This document shows positions 10,609 through 21,248 of a DNA stretch of 64,000 bases, piece by piece; within the stretch, counting starts at the first letter, position 1, and each line of letters opens with the position of its first letter. The notes beneath the pieces were generated by a model. The model was not told the origin of the DNA. It searched no databases and saw only the letters and a program-made list of their open reading frames with translations. The stretch lies in the NCBI GenBank assembly GCA_905221605.1, contig CAJNDS010002311.1:151001-215000 (forward strand), in the 5' to 3' direction. The translations under genes and the position numbers were made by a program. The stretch is from Symbiodinium natans (Eukaryota > Sar > Dinophyceae > Suessiales > Symbiodiniaceae).

Positions 10609-11155
10609 CGCAAGCCTAAACCCCAAACCTATGTAAGCCCTAGAAATCCAAAAAAAACCAAACCTGAACCCCAAAATTCCACCTCAACCCCACCAGGATG
10701 GGTTGCCATACCTTACACACCCTGGCAAAGCCCATAGGGGGTAGGGTTTAGGGCGATTATGAGGCCAAACCGCCCGTCCTGGTGCAGACTCTACTCCCTA
10801 AACCCTAAGCCCTAAACCCTACCAACTAACTAAGGCTCTAGGAGACCTGGGTCCCGGGTTCTCGGGCTTATAAGTGGTTATAAGGCAAAACGGGGGGCGG
10901 AGGGGACCTATCAAGCCCTACAAGTAGTTATAAAAAAATAGGCTTATGACAGATCTAGATTGGGTTCTAAGTCTTGGTATTTCGGGTAAAATTTGACGAA
11001 CTTTAGTTTGTACAGCAAGGGGATGCGGGGAGGGGGCGCGGGGGGCCTACTTACCCTAAACCCTAAACCCTAAACCCTAAACTCTGAACCCTAAACCCTA
11101 AACCCTAAACCCTAAACCCTGAACCCTGAACCCTGAACCCTAATTGACCCTACCC

Positions 11156-11303
11156 TAAACCCTAAACCCTAAACCCTAAACCCTAAACCCTAAACCCTAA
11201 ACCCTAAACCCTAAACCCTAAACCCTAAACCCTAAACCCTAAACCCTAAACCCTAAACCCTAAACCCTAAACCCAAACCCTAAACCCTAAACCCTAAACC
11301 TAC
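11156..11303. repeat. Telomeric array (CCCTAAA)n
   Basis: About 20 units with one slipped unit (ACCCAAACCC); preceded by a shorter array from 11052. Confidence 0.95.
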
Positions 11304-11347
11304 CTGTAATTTACTGAATCCCAAAAGCGGTCTCAAGGGCGTCTTAC

Positions 11348-11397
11348 AGCCTCCACGCGCTGCCGAGAGGTGATGATGGAATGCGTGGAGTCCACGC
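11348..11397 (-). CDS. Exon island with canonical splice sites
   Basis: CACTGTAG|G acceptor, frame GVDSTHSIITSRQRVEA, donor GTAAGA. 50 nt. Confidence 0.6.
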
Positions 11398-11574
11398 CTA
11401 CAGTGGCGCGGGCTTGGGGTTTAGGACTTTGGAGGTTCAGGGTTAGGGTTTAGGGTTTAGGGTTCAGGATTCAGGGTTCAGGGTTCAGAGTTTAGGGTTG
11501 AGGGTTAGGCTTTGGGGTGTATGGGCTGAGAGCCCCCTGAAATTAACCAAAACCCTGAAACCTTTTTGGTGTCG

Positions 11575-11690
11575 TCCAGTGAGGCCTGGGCTTGTTGTGG
11601 GTATGGTTGCAGATGCCATGCAGGGACATGCCCTGCCCTGAAATGTGAACCGTAGACCAGACAGTGAATCAATCAAGCCGCAACCTTCCG
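11575..11690 (-). CDS. Possible exon island
   Basis: Frame GCGLIDSLSGLRFTFQGRAC then PCMASATIPTTSPGLTGR. Splice sites unclear. Confidence 0.3.
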
Positions 11691-12094
11691 ACAGGCGCGG
11701 GTTTAGGGTTTAGGGTTTAGGGTTTAGGGTTCAGGGTTTAGGGTTTAGGGTTTAGGGTTTAGGGTTAGATTTAGAGCATGCAGGGTGAGGCGTTGCATCT
11801 ACATGAGCTACAGAGGGTGCGGTCTGACTGGAGGCCCTCTTTCTGCTAACTGAAGTTACAGGACCCAGAACTTCGGACTTCTTGTTGAATTTCTTGGACA
11901 CCTCTTGCCCTAGCAGGGGCCGACAAGTCATAAGTATAGGGCCGTAAGGGCCCTAGAAGTGGTTGTGTAAGTCTTGCTACTTACTTAGGCTGTACTTCCC
12001 TTCTCTAAAGTTAACATATACTTGCACCCTGAGCCCTAAACCCTAGAACATCAACCCTAGACCCGAAATGAACCGGAAGTGCTGGGTCGTCAAC

Positions 12095-12162
12095 GCGCAC
12101 GCATTTCGTCGAGGTCGACGTTCACAGCATCCATGGCTGCCGTGAAGTCCTCTTCGACGTTC
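12095..12162 (-). CDS. Coiled-coil exon island
   Basis: Frame NVEEDFTAAMDAVNVDLDEM then RAR, possible donor GTGCGC. Confidence 0.5.
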
Positions 12163-12543
12163 GTTTTTGGGGCGTTGGGACTCTCGCACTTCTTACAGCC
12201 TCCTGAGACTCGACCCTAAATCCATAAACTTTGAAACTCCATAATGAAACCACGCATCTAAACCCTCTGCAGCCGAATCTTATACCCTGAAGCTAACCCT
12301 AAACCCTAAACCCTAAACCCTGACCCTGTACCCTGAAACTAGTCGGGTTTAGAGTCTGGAACAGGTTTGAAGGGGCAAAGTTGTAGAACCCCATATGTTG
12401 TTGGGTGTTCTTCCGCAAAGAGAGCCCCATGTAACCACACGGCTAAGATCATTCGAGCCCCCGAAACACTAAAGCCCCAAGCCTAACCCCTAGACGTAAA
12501 TCCTAGAGAAGGAAGAGGCCCTTCTCAAGCATCATCAACACTA

Positions 12544-12635
12544 CAGCGCCACGGGGGCCTCCATGTCTCTTTCGCAGGCCAGGACAATGCGCTTTACGTG
12601 TGCCGTGTCGCTCTTGGCTCCGTTCAGCAAGTCCT
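12544..12635 (-). CDS. Exon island
   Basis: CGAAG|G acceptor, frame DLLNGAKSDTAHVKRIVLAC then ERDMEAPVAL. Confidence 0.5.
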
Positions 12636-12714
12636 TCGATGGAGGCGCGCTAATGCTTTAGGGTTTGGCGTTTAGGAACATTGCTTTAGGGTTTTGGGTT
12701 TGGGGTTTAGGGTC

Positions 12715-12855
12715 CAGTCTGAAAGAGTCAGTTTTTGTGGGATGTATATACTTATGCTGCCGTAGTGCCCCCTGAGTCTCACAACACCAGGCCACAGGCC
12801 GTGCACTCTGCGGAGGGCACAGGCTTTGAACACTTTTCGTGAAGTGATGAACCCT
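12715..12855 (-). CDS. Possible exon island
   Basis: Frame VHHFTKSVQSLCPPQSARPV then AWCCETQGALRQHKYIHPTK. Both sides run into telomeric repeat. Confidence 0.35.
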
Positions 12856-12914
12856 AAACCCTACATAAACCCTAAACCCTAAACCCGAATTCATCAAACC
12901 CTAATCTCTAATCT

Positions 12915-13015
12915 CGCTCGGGCTGAGGGGGGCCGGTTCAAGGAACTGGCTCAAAAGTGGTGAGTTCATTCAAAAAGAAGCTCCAATGCGTATGGCTCAC
13001 GTAGTCGCCGAACTC
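12915..13015 (-). CDS. Exon island, strand uncertain
   Basis: Minus frame FGDYVSHTHWSFFLNELTTF, EP, donor GTTCCT. The plus strand is equally open (NWLKSGEFIQKEAPMRMAHV). Confidence 0.35.
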
Positions 13016-13174
13016 AAGAAGCCCTAAACCAAAAACTCTAAACCCTAAACCCTAAAACTCAAACCCTACACCCTAAACCCTAAACCCTAAACCCTAAACC
13101 CTAAATCCCACACACTGCTTGGGGTGAAACGCAAGTTCAAATGTCTGACGATGGGAGCGGTCACGGTCTACAAC

Positions 13175-13375
13175 TTATATAACCGTAGCCAGCAACAAGG
13201 GAACCGGCCCGAACCCCTCTTTAAAACAAGGCGCGTCTTGCACCAGCTCCAGTTTGACTGAGTCGTTTTTGGGTGTGCTTTTAAGAAGTACACCGCACGC
13301 TGTTTGGGGCTTTTGATGAAACTTTTGCACGGTATGGAATCTGGAGGTTGTCTGAAACTTGTAGCACTGAACCCT
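13175..13375 (-). CDS. Possible exon island
   Basis: Frame SATSFRQPPDSIPCKSFIKS, PKQRAVYFLKAHPKTTQSNW, then KTRLVLKRGSGRFPCCWLRL. Longer than most islands; basic. Confidence 0.4.
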   Translation of the reverse strand, partial: RVQCYKFQTTSRFHTVQKFHQKPQTACGVLLKSTPKNDSVKLELVQDAPCFKEGFGPVPLLLATVI

Positions 13376-13507
13376 ATAAACCCTAAACCCAAATGCTTAT
13401 ACATGACTCGTATCCACTTCCAGGAATACCCGTAGCTACTTGTTATTCTCGGGTGTTGCGTGAAGCTACTTCGTAGCGACTTGAGGGGCGTAGAGCTTTG
13501 GGGAGGG

Positions 13508-13537
13508 GTGGGGGGGGGGGGGGGGGGGGGGGGGGGT
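13508..13537. repeat. Poly(G) run
   Basis: About 27 G in a row beside degenerate TTTAGGG units. Length may be unreliable in the assembly. Confidence 0.8.
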
Positions 13538-13583
13538 TTAGGGCTTAGGGCTTAGGGTTTAGGATTTCGGGGTTTAGAGATTA

Positions 13584-13664
13584 ATTAGAGCTCAGGCTCG
13601 GACACTCTGCATCAGCACTCGCAGCCCTACAGCCAAGTCCTCCACCAATGTGCACCTGAACCGT
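13584..13664 (-). CDS. Exon island
   Basis: GTTCAG|G acceptor, frame VHIGGGLGCRAASADAECPS. Antisense is also open. Confidence 0.35.
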
Positions 13665-13789
13665 CAACGAACACACAAACCCCAACAACGTTTTTTTTAG
13701 GGTTAACGCTTGTTTAGGGTTGAGGGTTTAGGGTTTAGGGTTTAGGGTTTAGGGTTTTACGGTTGAGGGATAAGTAGTTAAGGTGTAGG

Positions 13790-13856
13790 GTCCTTCAGCT
13801 CGCCCATGTCATACTTCACGGAATCCAGGTCGTGGGACAGGCTGTCCAAGCCCGGT
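13790..13856 (-). CDS. Coiled-coil exon island
   Basis: Frame GLDSLSHDLDSVKYDMGELK. Here TTTAGGG lies left and CCCTAAA right, the reverse of most islands. Confidence 0.5.
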
Positions 13857-13959
13857 GCTGGCAGGTAAGGAGCCCTAAACCCTAAACCCTAAACCCTAAA
13901 CCCTAAACCCTAAACCCTAAACCCTAAACCCTACTTAGAAGTTTTATACCCCAGAAATC

Positions 13960-14360
13960 CGCATAACCCAACGTACTAACCCTACTTACTAAGTCAAAAG
14001 GGCTTCCAAGTAAGGCCTACGAGAAAGCCCAGCAAACCCGGATATTTGAACGATGGATGCTTTTCCTCCAAGGGTGCTTTCAGATTCAATCGGGCTGTTA
14101 ACATCTACACCCCCCTGTAGAATCATATTAATAAGCAAGTAGTTTTAAACAGAACCACGAGCTCTACGCAACCAAACAAACATGTATGATTCCTAAGGAG
14201 ACTGTACTTGGTCGCCCAGTAACCATGTTCTAACGCGGGTCCCCTTTTCTTGGGTTGGTTAGACATTAGGGAATGGAGATGCAGGAGGTCCTTCATGGTT
14301 CTAGGGGGCCGGGGTTTGATCTGGTTGTAGGAGTTTAGGGCTTCACCCGCCACCAGGCTA
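13960..14360. other. Half copies of element C and an introner
   Basis: 13970-14023 is the right arm of palindromic element C. 14207-14260 (TTGGTCGCCCAGTAACCATG ... CCCCTTTTCTTGGGTTGGTTAG) is the left half of an introner. No gene seen. Confidence 0.5.
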
Positions 14361-14459
14361 ATTAGCCTAAGACCCTAAACCCTAAACCCTAAACCCGAAA
14401 ACCCTAAACCCTAAAACCCTAAAACCCTAAAACCCTAAACCCTAAACTTGTGCAATTTA

Positions 14460-14935
14460 GGGGGGGCGAATTTTAGAATTGAGGTCTAGATCTTGGGAGA
14501 CTTCTGGCGTGACCTTGAAGCTGGGGATGGGCAATTAACTCAGGTTTAGTTAGGGCTTTAGGGTTTTCATTCTGGCTTATCTAGGGTTTAGTTACGGTTT
14601 AAGTTCGGACTTGAAGTAGTGCTTGTAGGCTTAATTAGGGTTTACGGTGCTGGGCATAGGCTCCTGAGATGTACGCTCCTTCAGCGCGATCCCCCCCCCC
14701 CCCCGTATTGATGAAACACGGAGCCACCCAACCGCCAAACCCTACGCCCTAAAACAAGAAACCTAAAACCTTAACCTTAAACACCTAAAACCTAGACCCC
14801 AAAACCCTAAACCCTAAAACCTAAAACCTAGACCCGAAACCCTAAATCCTAAATCCTATGATGATGCCCCATACGATGTCGGCTCATGCTGCACCGCATT
14901 CAGGCATGTTAGTGTGACACCTTCGGCACCCCTGA
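14460..14935. other. Degenerate telomeric DNA with one weak island
   Basis: Diverged TTTAGGG/TTTAGTTAGGG units, a C-run at 14691-14704, and a minus frame GAEGVTLTCLNAVQHEPTSY at ~14868-14935 without clear splice sites. Confidence 0.3.
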
Positions 14936-15192
14936 ACCCTGTTAGGGTTTAGGGTTTAGGGTTTAGGGTTTAGGGTTTAGGGTTTAGGGTTTAGGGTTTA
15001 GGGTTCAGGGTTTAGGGTTAAACCTCTGAGACTCTGGAGATCAAAGAAGCTCAAGCTCGCCAGGGGCTCCATCTCCACCGGCACCCGAACGCCTTGAACT
15101 TAGGGCGATTTTCTGCGTTTGGGGTTTAGGGTTTGGGGTTTGGGGTTTAGGGTTTGGGGTTTGGGGTTTAGGGTTTGGGGTTTCGGGTGCTG

Positions 15193-15301
15193 CTTGGAAG
15201 CTCTTCTGACTTGGTAAGTCTACTTAGTATTCCCTAGAAACCCTTTTGTAATTCTCCATAACCCACCTTACTAACCCGACTACGTCAAAAGAGCTTCCAA
15301 G
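15193..15301. mobile_element. Palindromic element C (TTGGAAGCTCTTCTGACTTGG ends)
   Basis: Left arm TTGGAAGCTCTTCTGACTT, right arm ACGTCAAAAGAGCTTCCAA; an inner pair GGTAAGTC / CCTTACTAACC also folds back. A second full copy is nested in an introner at 30844-30955 and a half copy lies at ~13970-14023. Confidence 0.75.
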
Positions 15302-15460
15302 TAGGTCTTAGAGATCTTTAAAGCTTCGGGCGTGCAGGGTCTATGGCTTCCACGTCTGGGGGCCTGAGGACGTCATCCCCCGCGTCTGGGCTTCGGTTGC
15401 TCATGGCTTGTGGTGCTTGAAACAGAAGCTCAGCATGCAAAAACACATCCGAGACCATCT

Positions 15461-15549
15461 AGGGTTTAGGGTTTAGGGTTTAGGGTTTAGGGTTTAGGGT
15501 TTAGGGTTTAGGGTTTAGGGTTTAGGGTTTAGGGTTTAGGGTTTAGGGT
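15461..15549. repeat. Telomeric array (TTTAGGG)n
   Basis: About 12 perfect units ending in a G-rich tract. Confidence 0.95.
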
Positions 15550-15559
15550 ACCGGGGAGG

Positions 15560-15659
15560 GGGGGGGAGGAGTGCAAGGATGACAGTGCAAGGTCTTGGCT
15601 GCGCTTCCCCAGAAGAATTCACCACGCGACTCGTACGAAAGGGGCCTTTTTCGATTAGC
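15560..15659 (-). CDS. Exon island
   Basis: AATCACAG|G acceptor, frame ANRKRPLSYESRGEFFWGSA then AKTLHCHPCTP. Confidence 0.5.
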
Positions 15660-15871
15660 CTGTGATTTTGTGTAGTCCCCCCGGCCCTACTGCCCAACTA
15701 CCCTAATACCCAACTACCCTAATACCCGAATACCGTATTACCCTAAACCCTAATGCCCTAAAACCCTAAACCCTGAACCCTGCGGACTTAACTCCTAAAC
15801 CCTGCGGACTTAACTTGCCCATCCATCTTAGGGTTCAGGGTTCAAGGAATTGGGGGCTTAGGCTGCAGGCT

Positions 15872-16058
15872 TTAGGGCTTCGTGCCTCCGAGGGGCACAC
15901 GTGCTCTTTGCTGGCTAAACGCCCCAAGCCCTATCACCATCAATGGACACCGTACAATCCCTGGTAGCTCCTCCAAACCGCAAGCCCCATTCCAAGAGTT
16001 TAGGGTAAACGGCGATATATCAGACGACCCTGAAGTACCTCGAAGGGAATGAACCATC
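15872..16058 (-). CDS. Possible exon
   Basis: Frame MVHSLRGTSGSSDISPFTLN, SWNGACGLEELPGIVRCPLM, VIGLGAFSQQRARVPLGGTK. Open for ~60 codons; start and family unknown. Confidence 0.4.
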
Positions 16059-16582
16059 ACCTACACAGCGCCCAGCACCTAAACCTTAAACCCTAAACCC
16101 TAAACCTTAAACCTCCAAACCTGGGGTCTTCCCTGCTATGGGGACCTTCATGTTGCCGACCTGACTTCAAAAACACAAGGCCGCAGGGCTTCCAAAGGGT
16201 TTAGACTTTGTGGGGGGTTTCGGGTTTAGGGTTTGGGGTTTAGGGTTCAAGGTTTCGAGATTAGACGGCTTAGGGTTTAGAGGGAGGCGTGTAGGGTTTC
16301 GGGCCGAGGGGTTCCCTATGGCTTATAGGCTTAGGGGTGAACCCCCGCGACATGGCACATTACTAAAGGGTTTAGGGTTTAGGGTTTATAGGAAGTAGGG
16401 TTTAGGGTTTAGGGTATATGCAACAAAAACAGAAGACAGAACCAATATCCCAGAATGGGACCAACTTGCACTATCGGGCACTGGTCTGGTTTAGGGTTTG
16501 TGGGTTTCCTGGGGTAAACCCTAAACCCTAAACCCTAAACCCTAAACCCTAAACCCTAAACCCTAAACCCTAAACCCTAAAC

Positions 16583-16676
16583 CCTCAGATTCGTCTCTCG
16601 AAGATCTGGGTCCGCGCACTGGGAGTTCAGAAAGGAAATCTTCTTCTCCACGTCTTGGCTGAGGGCCTTGAACTTC
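16583..16676 (-). CDS. Coiled-coil exon island
   Basis: Frame KFKALSQDVEKKISFLNSQC then ADPDLRETNLR, with GGTTTAGGG starting at the donor side. Confidence 0.55.
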
Positions 16677-17084
16677 CAAAACCCTGAACCGGCGGAGGTT
16701 GTTTTGCTTTTAAAGGTGTGGCTCGAGCATGTTTTTGTTAAGGTGTGATGAACCCTAAACCCTAAACCCTAAACCCTAAACCCTAAACCCTAAACCCCAA
16801 ACCCTAAACCCTAAACCCTAAACCCTAAACCAATAACCCTACACCCTAAACCCTAAACCCTGAACCGTACGAGGCCCCAAGCCCTAAACCCTCCACTTAT
16901 GTGCTCCCCATAACCTCAACACTAAACCCCATAACCCCCATAATCCCCATATTCCCTTACACCCCCTACACCTAAACCCCCTAAACCCTAAACCCTAAAC
17001 CCTAAACCCTAAACCCTGAACCCTGAACCCTAAACCCTAAACCCCTAGATCGGCTGCTTCGCACAAAAGCTATAGGGTCCCCGC

Positions 17085-17132
17085 CTGCAGCTGCATGGAG
17101 ATCTGAGACTCGAAGTCGCTCATCCTCTCAGG
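17085..17132 (-). CDS. Coiled-coil exon island
   Basis: Frame ERMSDFESQISMQLQ, possible GC donor CAG|GCGGGG. Confidence 0.5.
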
Positions 17133-17179
17133 GGTTTAGGGTTTAGGGTTTAGGGTTTAGGGTTTAGGGCTTAGGGTTT

Positions 17180-18060
17180 AGGGTTTAGGGTTCAGGGTTT
17201 AGGGACTAGGGCTTCAGGGGTTGGGGGGGCTGCAGGATTTAAGGTTTGGGGTTTAGGGCCCAGGGGCTTTCGGGGGTTTGCCGGGGGCTCAGAGCTTCGG
17301 AGGGTTAGGAGCTTATCGGTTTAGACCAAACCCCTAAGCCCTGAGCCCCAAAACCTTAGGCTTTAGGGTTCAGGGTTCAGTGTTCAGGGTTTAGGGTTTA
17401 GGGTTAGGGGGTTTCAAGGCTTGCAGAAGGCTTGTCGGGTTTGTGCGCCTTTGGCTCCTCGACCCAGAATTACACCTGGCAACAAAGCAAAGCGGCTACA
17501 GAGCTTCTTCAAGTTAAAATCCAGGGTTTCGGGGTTTAGGGGTAAAAGGGTTTAGGAAGTTTAAGGGTAAAAGGGTTTAGGAAGTTTAGGGGTGAGGGTT
17601 TAGGGTTTAGGGTTCAAGGCTTCAGGCAAGAAGATCGTAGGCGGGAGTTCGGCGTCCAGAGTGCTCGCAGGACCTGTGATCTTGGAAGGGGCCTGGTGGT
17701 GTGAGCGTGGACCCTTTCAAATACCAAAAAGTAGTTTAGTGTGGTTCTTTAAAGGGTACCGTTATATAACCCGTATTTACCCTATACAAATTCAGTGCCC
17801 ATACATCAGAACCCTTCAAAGGAGGTTAGGGACAATCATATTCAGGGCCCATGTAACTACCCTTATTTCTACACTACCAAAACAAATGAAACATACATAT
17901 GCACCTTTAGGTCTGAATCTTTGGGGTTGGGGATTTAGGGCTCCTTGTGCCGCAGTTATTGTGCTGCATAAGTGCAGGGCTAAGGGGGATGCAAATCCTA
18001 AATCCCAAACCCCAAAAAACCCTGAGCTCAGGCGCTCAAGCCCAAACAGGTTCAAACTTG
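17180..18060. other. Degenerate telomeric DNA and element I relative
   Basis: TTTAGGG-like units to 17620, then unique DNA with a long plus frame (17661-18143) that runs across element-I-like sequence (GGTACCGTTATATAACCCG... GGGCCCATGTAACTACCC). The frame is probably chance. Confidence 0.35.
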
Positions 18061-18061
18061 G

Positions 18062-18151
18062 GATGTTCCCCTTACACTACCAGTCCTTGATCGGGATTAT
18101 AACCGGGGGTACGATAATCCCTATTTTAATTAAGGACTGTTAGTATAAGGA
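18062..18151. mobile_element. Palindromic element A, second copy
   Basis: GATGTTCCCCTTACACTACC ... AAGGACTGTTAGTATAAGG, matching the copy at 60779 in both arms. It runs directly into a CCCTAAA array on the right, which replaces its last bases. Confidence 0.65.
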
Positions 18152-18214
18152 ACCCTAAACCCTAAACCCTAAACCCTAAACCCTAAACCCTAAACCCTAA
18201 ACCCTACACCCTAT

Positions 18215-18294
18215 GCATCCCAAGGGTTCAACTCTTCTAAAGTGGAGGTCCTGTTTGTCATCTTCTTGAGGAGCTGCTGGCTCTCGCCCACCTG
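18215..18294 (-). CDS. Coiled-coil exon island
   Basis: TTGTTGCAG acceptor, frame QVGESQQLLKKMTNRTSTLE then ELNPWD. Confidence 0.6.
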
Positions 18295-18761
18295 CTGCAA
18301 CAAAACACATGGGGGGATTGCGGGTTTAGGGTTTAGGGTTTAGGGTTTAGGGTTTAGGGTTTAGGGTTAGGGTTTAGGGTTCAGGGGGAACCTTCGTCCA
18401 TATCATAAGGGGATCCTACTATTTGGGGGTCCAGATTAGGGGTTCCTGATTATCGTAAACCCCACACATATACCGGATCTTCAGTAAGATCTACAGCACA
18501 TTCCTTGCTTCAGAGGTATTGGGCTCTGTGGGTACCTGGAGTAATAAACATGTGCCCCATAACGGTACCACATCTCCCTCTTCTGACATGGACGTATCGG
18601 CAAATGGTGGTGGCACCTAAACATGTTCAAGAATAAACATCCATCTCCCCGTTACAGAAATATACACACCTCCCGGTTGGAAGGTGTATTCTACTCTGAG
18701 TTACAGGAAACTCCAGAAAGTTGGAACATGGCTTAAGGATGATTCGAGCTGGGATTCCCTC

Positions 18762-18875
18762 TACCCTAAGGGTCCATGTACCTTATTATCATATAAATGG
18801 GGCCCCAAAGTCCTTATGTATGAAGTACTCTAAGGCCCAAGCATTCCCAATTTAGGTACATGGACCCTTAGGGTA
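18762..18875. mobile_element. Palindromic element B (TACCCTAAGGGTCCATGTACC ends)
   Basis: A 114 bp element whose ends are inverted copies: ACCCTAAGGGTCCATGTACC on the left and GGTACATGGACCCTTAGGGT on the right. Related copies lie at 7751-7859 and 48597-48703, with half copies near 10235 and 22655. A GGCCCAAG motif recurs in the middle. MITE-like, non-coding. Confidence 0.75.
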
Positions 18876-19150
18876 CTATACCCTCTTCCTACCTTTGGAG
18901 TAGACCCTGGAAAAAAGTATATACTTTTTAGGTATAAGTAGCTATAATAGGAACCCAGAACCAAAAAAAGTATTAAAGTACAGTACTCCAAAACCCAGTC
19001 TTGGATGATACGAGGATATGCTTGAGGCAACGGGCTTGAGGCCGCCCGCATCCTGCGTCTGCACCCTAAACCCTAAACCCTAAACCCTAAACCCTAAACC
19101 CTAAACCCTAAACCCTAAACCCTAAACCCCAAACCCTAAACCCTAAACCC

Positions 19151-19226
19151 GAAACCGAAACCCTCACCGAAACTCGAGCTTCGACTTGACATTTGGGGAA
19201 CAGCCCCTGTGTGTGGACAACAAAAC
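19151..19226 (-). CDS. Exon island after element E
   Basis: Follows the TAG end of element E; frame CCPHTGAVPQMSSRSSSF then donor GTGAGGG. Confidence 0.4.
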
Positions 19227-19227
19227 T

Positions 19228-19340
19228 CTACCACTTGCTTAAGAAGCCCGCAAAAAATGAAAGATAACATTTCCCTTATAAGGAAGAAAATGCTTCAGAT
19301 TTCTTGGGGGGGGGGGGGGGCGTGTTTAAGCAAATAGTAG
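19228..19340. mobile_element. Introner-like element E (CTACYACTTGCTTAAG ends)
   Basis: Ends CTACCACTTGCTTAAGAAGC and GTTTAAGCAAATAGTAG are inverted. A G-run of about 16 lies at 19305-19320. Candidate coding sequence abuts both sides, so it is probably intronic. Other copies: 31559-31684 and 51976-52113. Confidence 0.65.
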
Positions 19341-19365
19341 AAAAAAACAAAGAAAACAGAAAACA

Positions 19366-19492
19366 GGTAATGAGGCGGACATGGGATCCAGAATTCAGGC
19401 TGCCGAAAAGACATGAAATCTCAAGCCCCATAGCACCGCAAGCGGAACTTTTGATCAGCCTCCGCTATGCAACTGAAACCCTCATGCCCTGA
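19366..19492 (+). CDS. Possible exon, strand uncertain
   Basis: Plus: AAACAG|G then VMRRTWDPEFRLPKRHEISS, PIAPQAELLISLRYATETLM, TGA. Minus has shorter open frames (HEGFSCIAEADQKFRLRCYG). Confidence 0.35.
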
Positions 19493-19530
19493 ACCCTAAA
19501 CCCTAAACCCTGAGCCTTAAACCCTGAACC

Positions 19531-19641
19531 CTTTTTGGTGTCTGAGTGCTAAGCGTCCTCAACGGTAGCTGCTGCGATTTGCCAAGATTGTGTTGCTCAG
19601 CCAAGGCTTGCTTTGGACCGACTTGTTTACGGCTGAGGACC
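19531..19641 (-). CDS. Exon island
   Basis: AGCTTAG|G acceptor, frame VLSRKQVGPKQALAEQHNLG then KSQQLPLRTLSTQTPK, ending in GGTTCAGGGTTTAAGG. Confidence 0.5.
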
Positions 19642-19791
19642 CTAAGCTTGAAACTGCAAGCAAAAAGTGCAAACACTAACTGCCTAAACCTGAAACCCTA
19701 AACCCTCAACCCTCAACCCTCAACCCTAAACCCTAAACCCTAAACCCTACAAACCCTAAACCCTAAACCCTAAACCCTAAACCCTAAACCC

Positions 19792-19881
19792 ACCACGAAG
19801 CGGATTGTCAGAGGCCCATCCGGCCTTGGGGCGGCCTTCGCTCGACTCACCACTTCCTTCGCCCAAGCCATGTGAAGCACC
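19792..19881 (-). CDS. Exon island
   Basis: Frame MAWAKEVVSRAKAAPRPDGP then LTIRFVV, with the telomeric array directly at the donor side (GTG|GGTTTAGG). Confidence 0.5.
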
Positions 19882-19896
19882 AAGCCCTTCCCCCTA

Positions 19897-20058
19897 AGGT
19901 TTAGGGTTTAGGGTTTTTAGGGTTTTTAGGGTTTAGGGCTTAGGGTTTTTAGGGTTTTTAGGGTTTTTAGGGTTTTTAGGGTTTTTAGGGTTTTTAGGGT
20001 TTTTAGGTTTTTTAGGGTTTTTAGGGTTTTTAGGGTTTTTGGGGTTTTTAGGGTTTCC
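19897..20058. repeat. Variant array (TTTTTAGGG)n
   Basis: About 14 units with five T instead of three, after a few canonical units. Confidence 0.9.
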
Positions 20059-20611
20059 CCTGATATTAAATACCCCCCCCCCCCTCATATACTATAGTTT
20101 AACCATAACGGGGGGGTAATTAATATTAGCGGGTAGGGGGTGGGGTTTAATATTCGAGGGAAGGGATTACTCAGGGCTTTCAGCCTTTAAGCCCGAAAAG
20201 CCCTGAACCCCTACTGGGGGTTTAGGGTTTAGGGTTTTGGGTATAGTGTTTCGGGTGCATTGCTAGAAATCCTGAGGCTGTGAAGATATTAAAGGGCATA
20301 GGGCTGAGGGCTTATATCCCGCCTGAGGGGCTAAGGACGCTTATGTTAGGCGTTTGTGAGGGGCACGGCCAATGCCAAGCAAGCTTCACAGCTAAACCCT
20401 AAACCCTAAACCCTAAACCCTAAACCCTAAGCCCTAAAGCCTACACCCGAAAGTCTATCCTAAACCCTCTGCTTCTCCCGCAAAGATCGGGTTCTCAGGA
20501 TGTCAGGGGCTACCAAAGAGTGTATTCACTTCTGCAAAAGGCTTAGGGTTGACCCTGAACTTGCAGCCTAACCCTAGACCCCAAAACCCTACCTAGCCCC
20601 TAAAGCCCGAA

Positions 20612-20739
20612 AGCTAAGCCACCCTGAATGCAATATCCCAGCCTTCTCAGGGCCAAAAATTGGGTTCCAAGTCTTATTCATAACTTGCTTCACTAGAGCT
20701 GGTACACATTTTCGATTGGGCTTGTATAGGATTGTGTCC
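20612..20739 (-). CDS. Exon island
   Basis: GTTTAG|G acceptor, frame TILYKPNRKCVPALVKQVMN, KTWNPIFGPEKAGILHSGWL. One of the longer islands; no family recognised. Confidence 0.5.
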
Positions 20740-21198
20740 TAAACCCAGCTCACGGAGACCTTGCGCCCAAAAACTCACTAAGCCCTAAACCCCTAAACCC
20801 CTAAACCCCCGAAACCCCTAAACCCCTAAACCCTAAACCGTAAATCCTAAACCCTTTAAGCCCTAAATCCTAAACCCTCAACCCCTAAACCCTAAACCCC
20901 AAAACCCCGACCCTGAAAGCCCTTTCAGATCTGTAAGTCCTACAGAACCGATGAGTTCCCAACCCCTTAGCTCCATAAAACCCCAAAAATCCCTAAGGTT
21001 TAGGATTTAGGGGTTTAGGGCTTAGGGGTTTAGAGGTCTTGGGGTTTTAGGGGGTTTAGGCTTAAACCCTAAACCCTAAACCCTAAACCCTAAACCCTAA
21101 ACCCTAAACCCTAAACCCTAAACCCTAAACCCCAAGCCCTAAACCCTAAACCCTAAACCCCTAAACCCTAAAGGCCCAAAAGCCCCAAAGGGTTTTAG

Positions 21199-21248
21199 GA
21201 TCCTCCGAGGTCAGCCAGAACTCGGGCTTCGAGCGTCTTGAAGCGCTC
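21199..21248 (-). CDS. Coiled-coil exon island
   Basis: Frame ERFKTLEARVLADLG; possible GA donor G|GATCC. A long TTTAGGG array touches the right side. Confidence 0.5.

Noticed and set aside
17661-18143. 160-codon plus-strand gene
   Set aside because: The frame runs through repeat element I and palindromic element A and has no splice or composition support.
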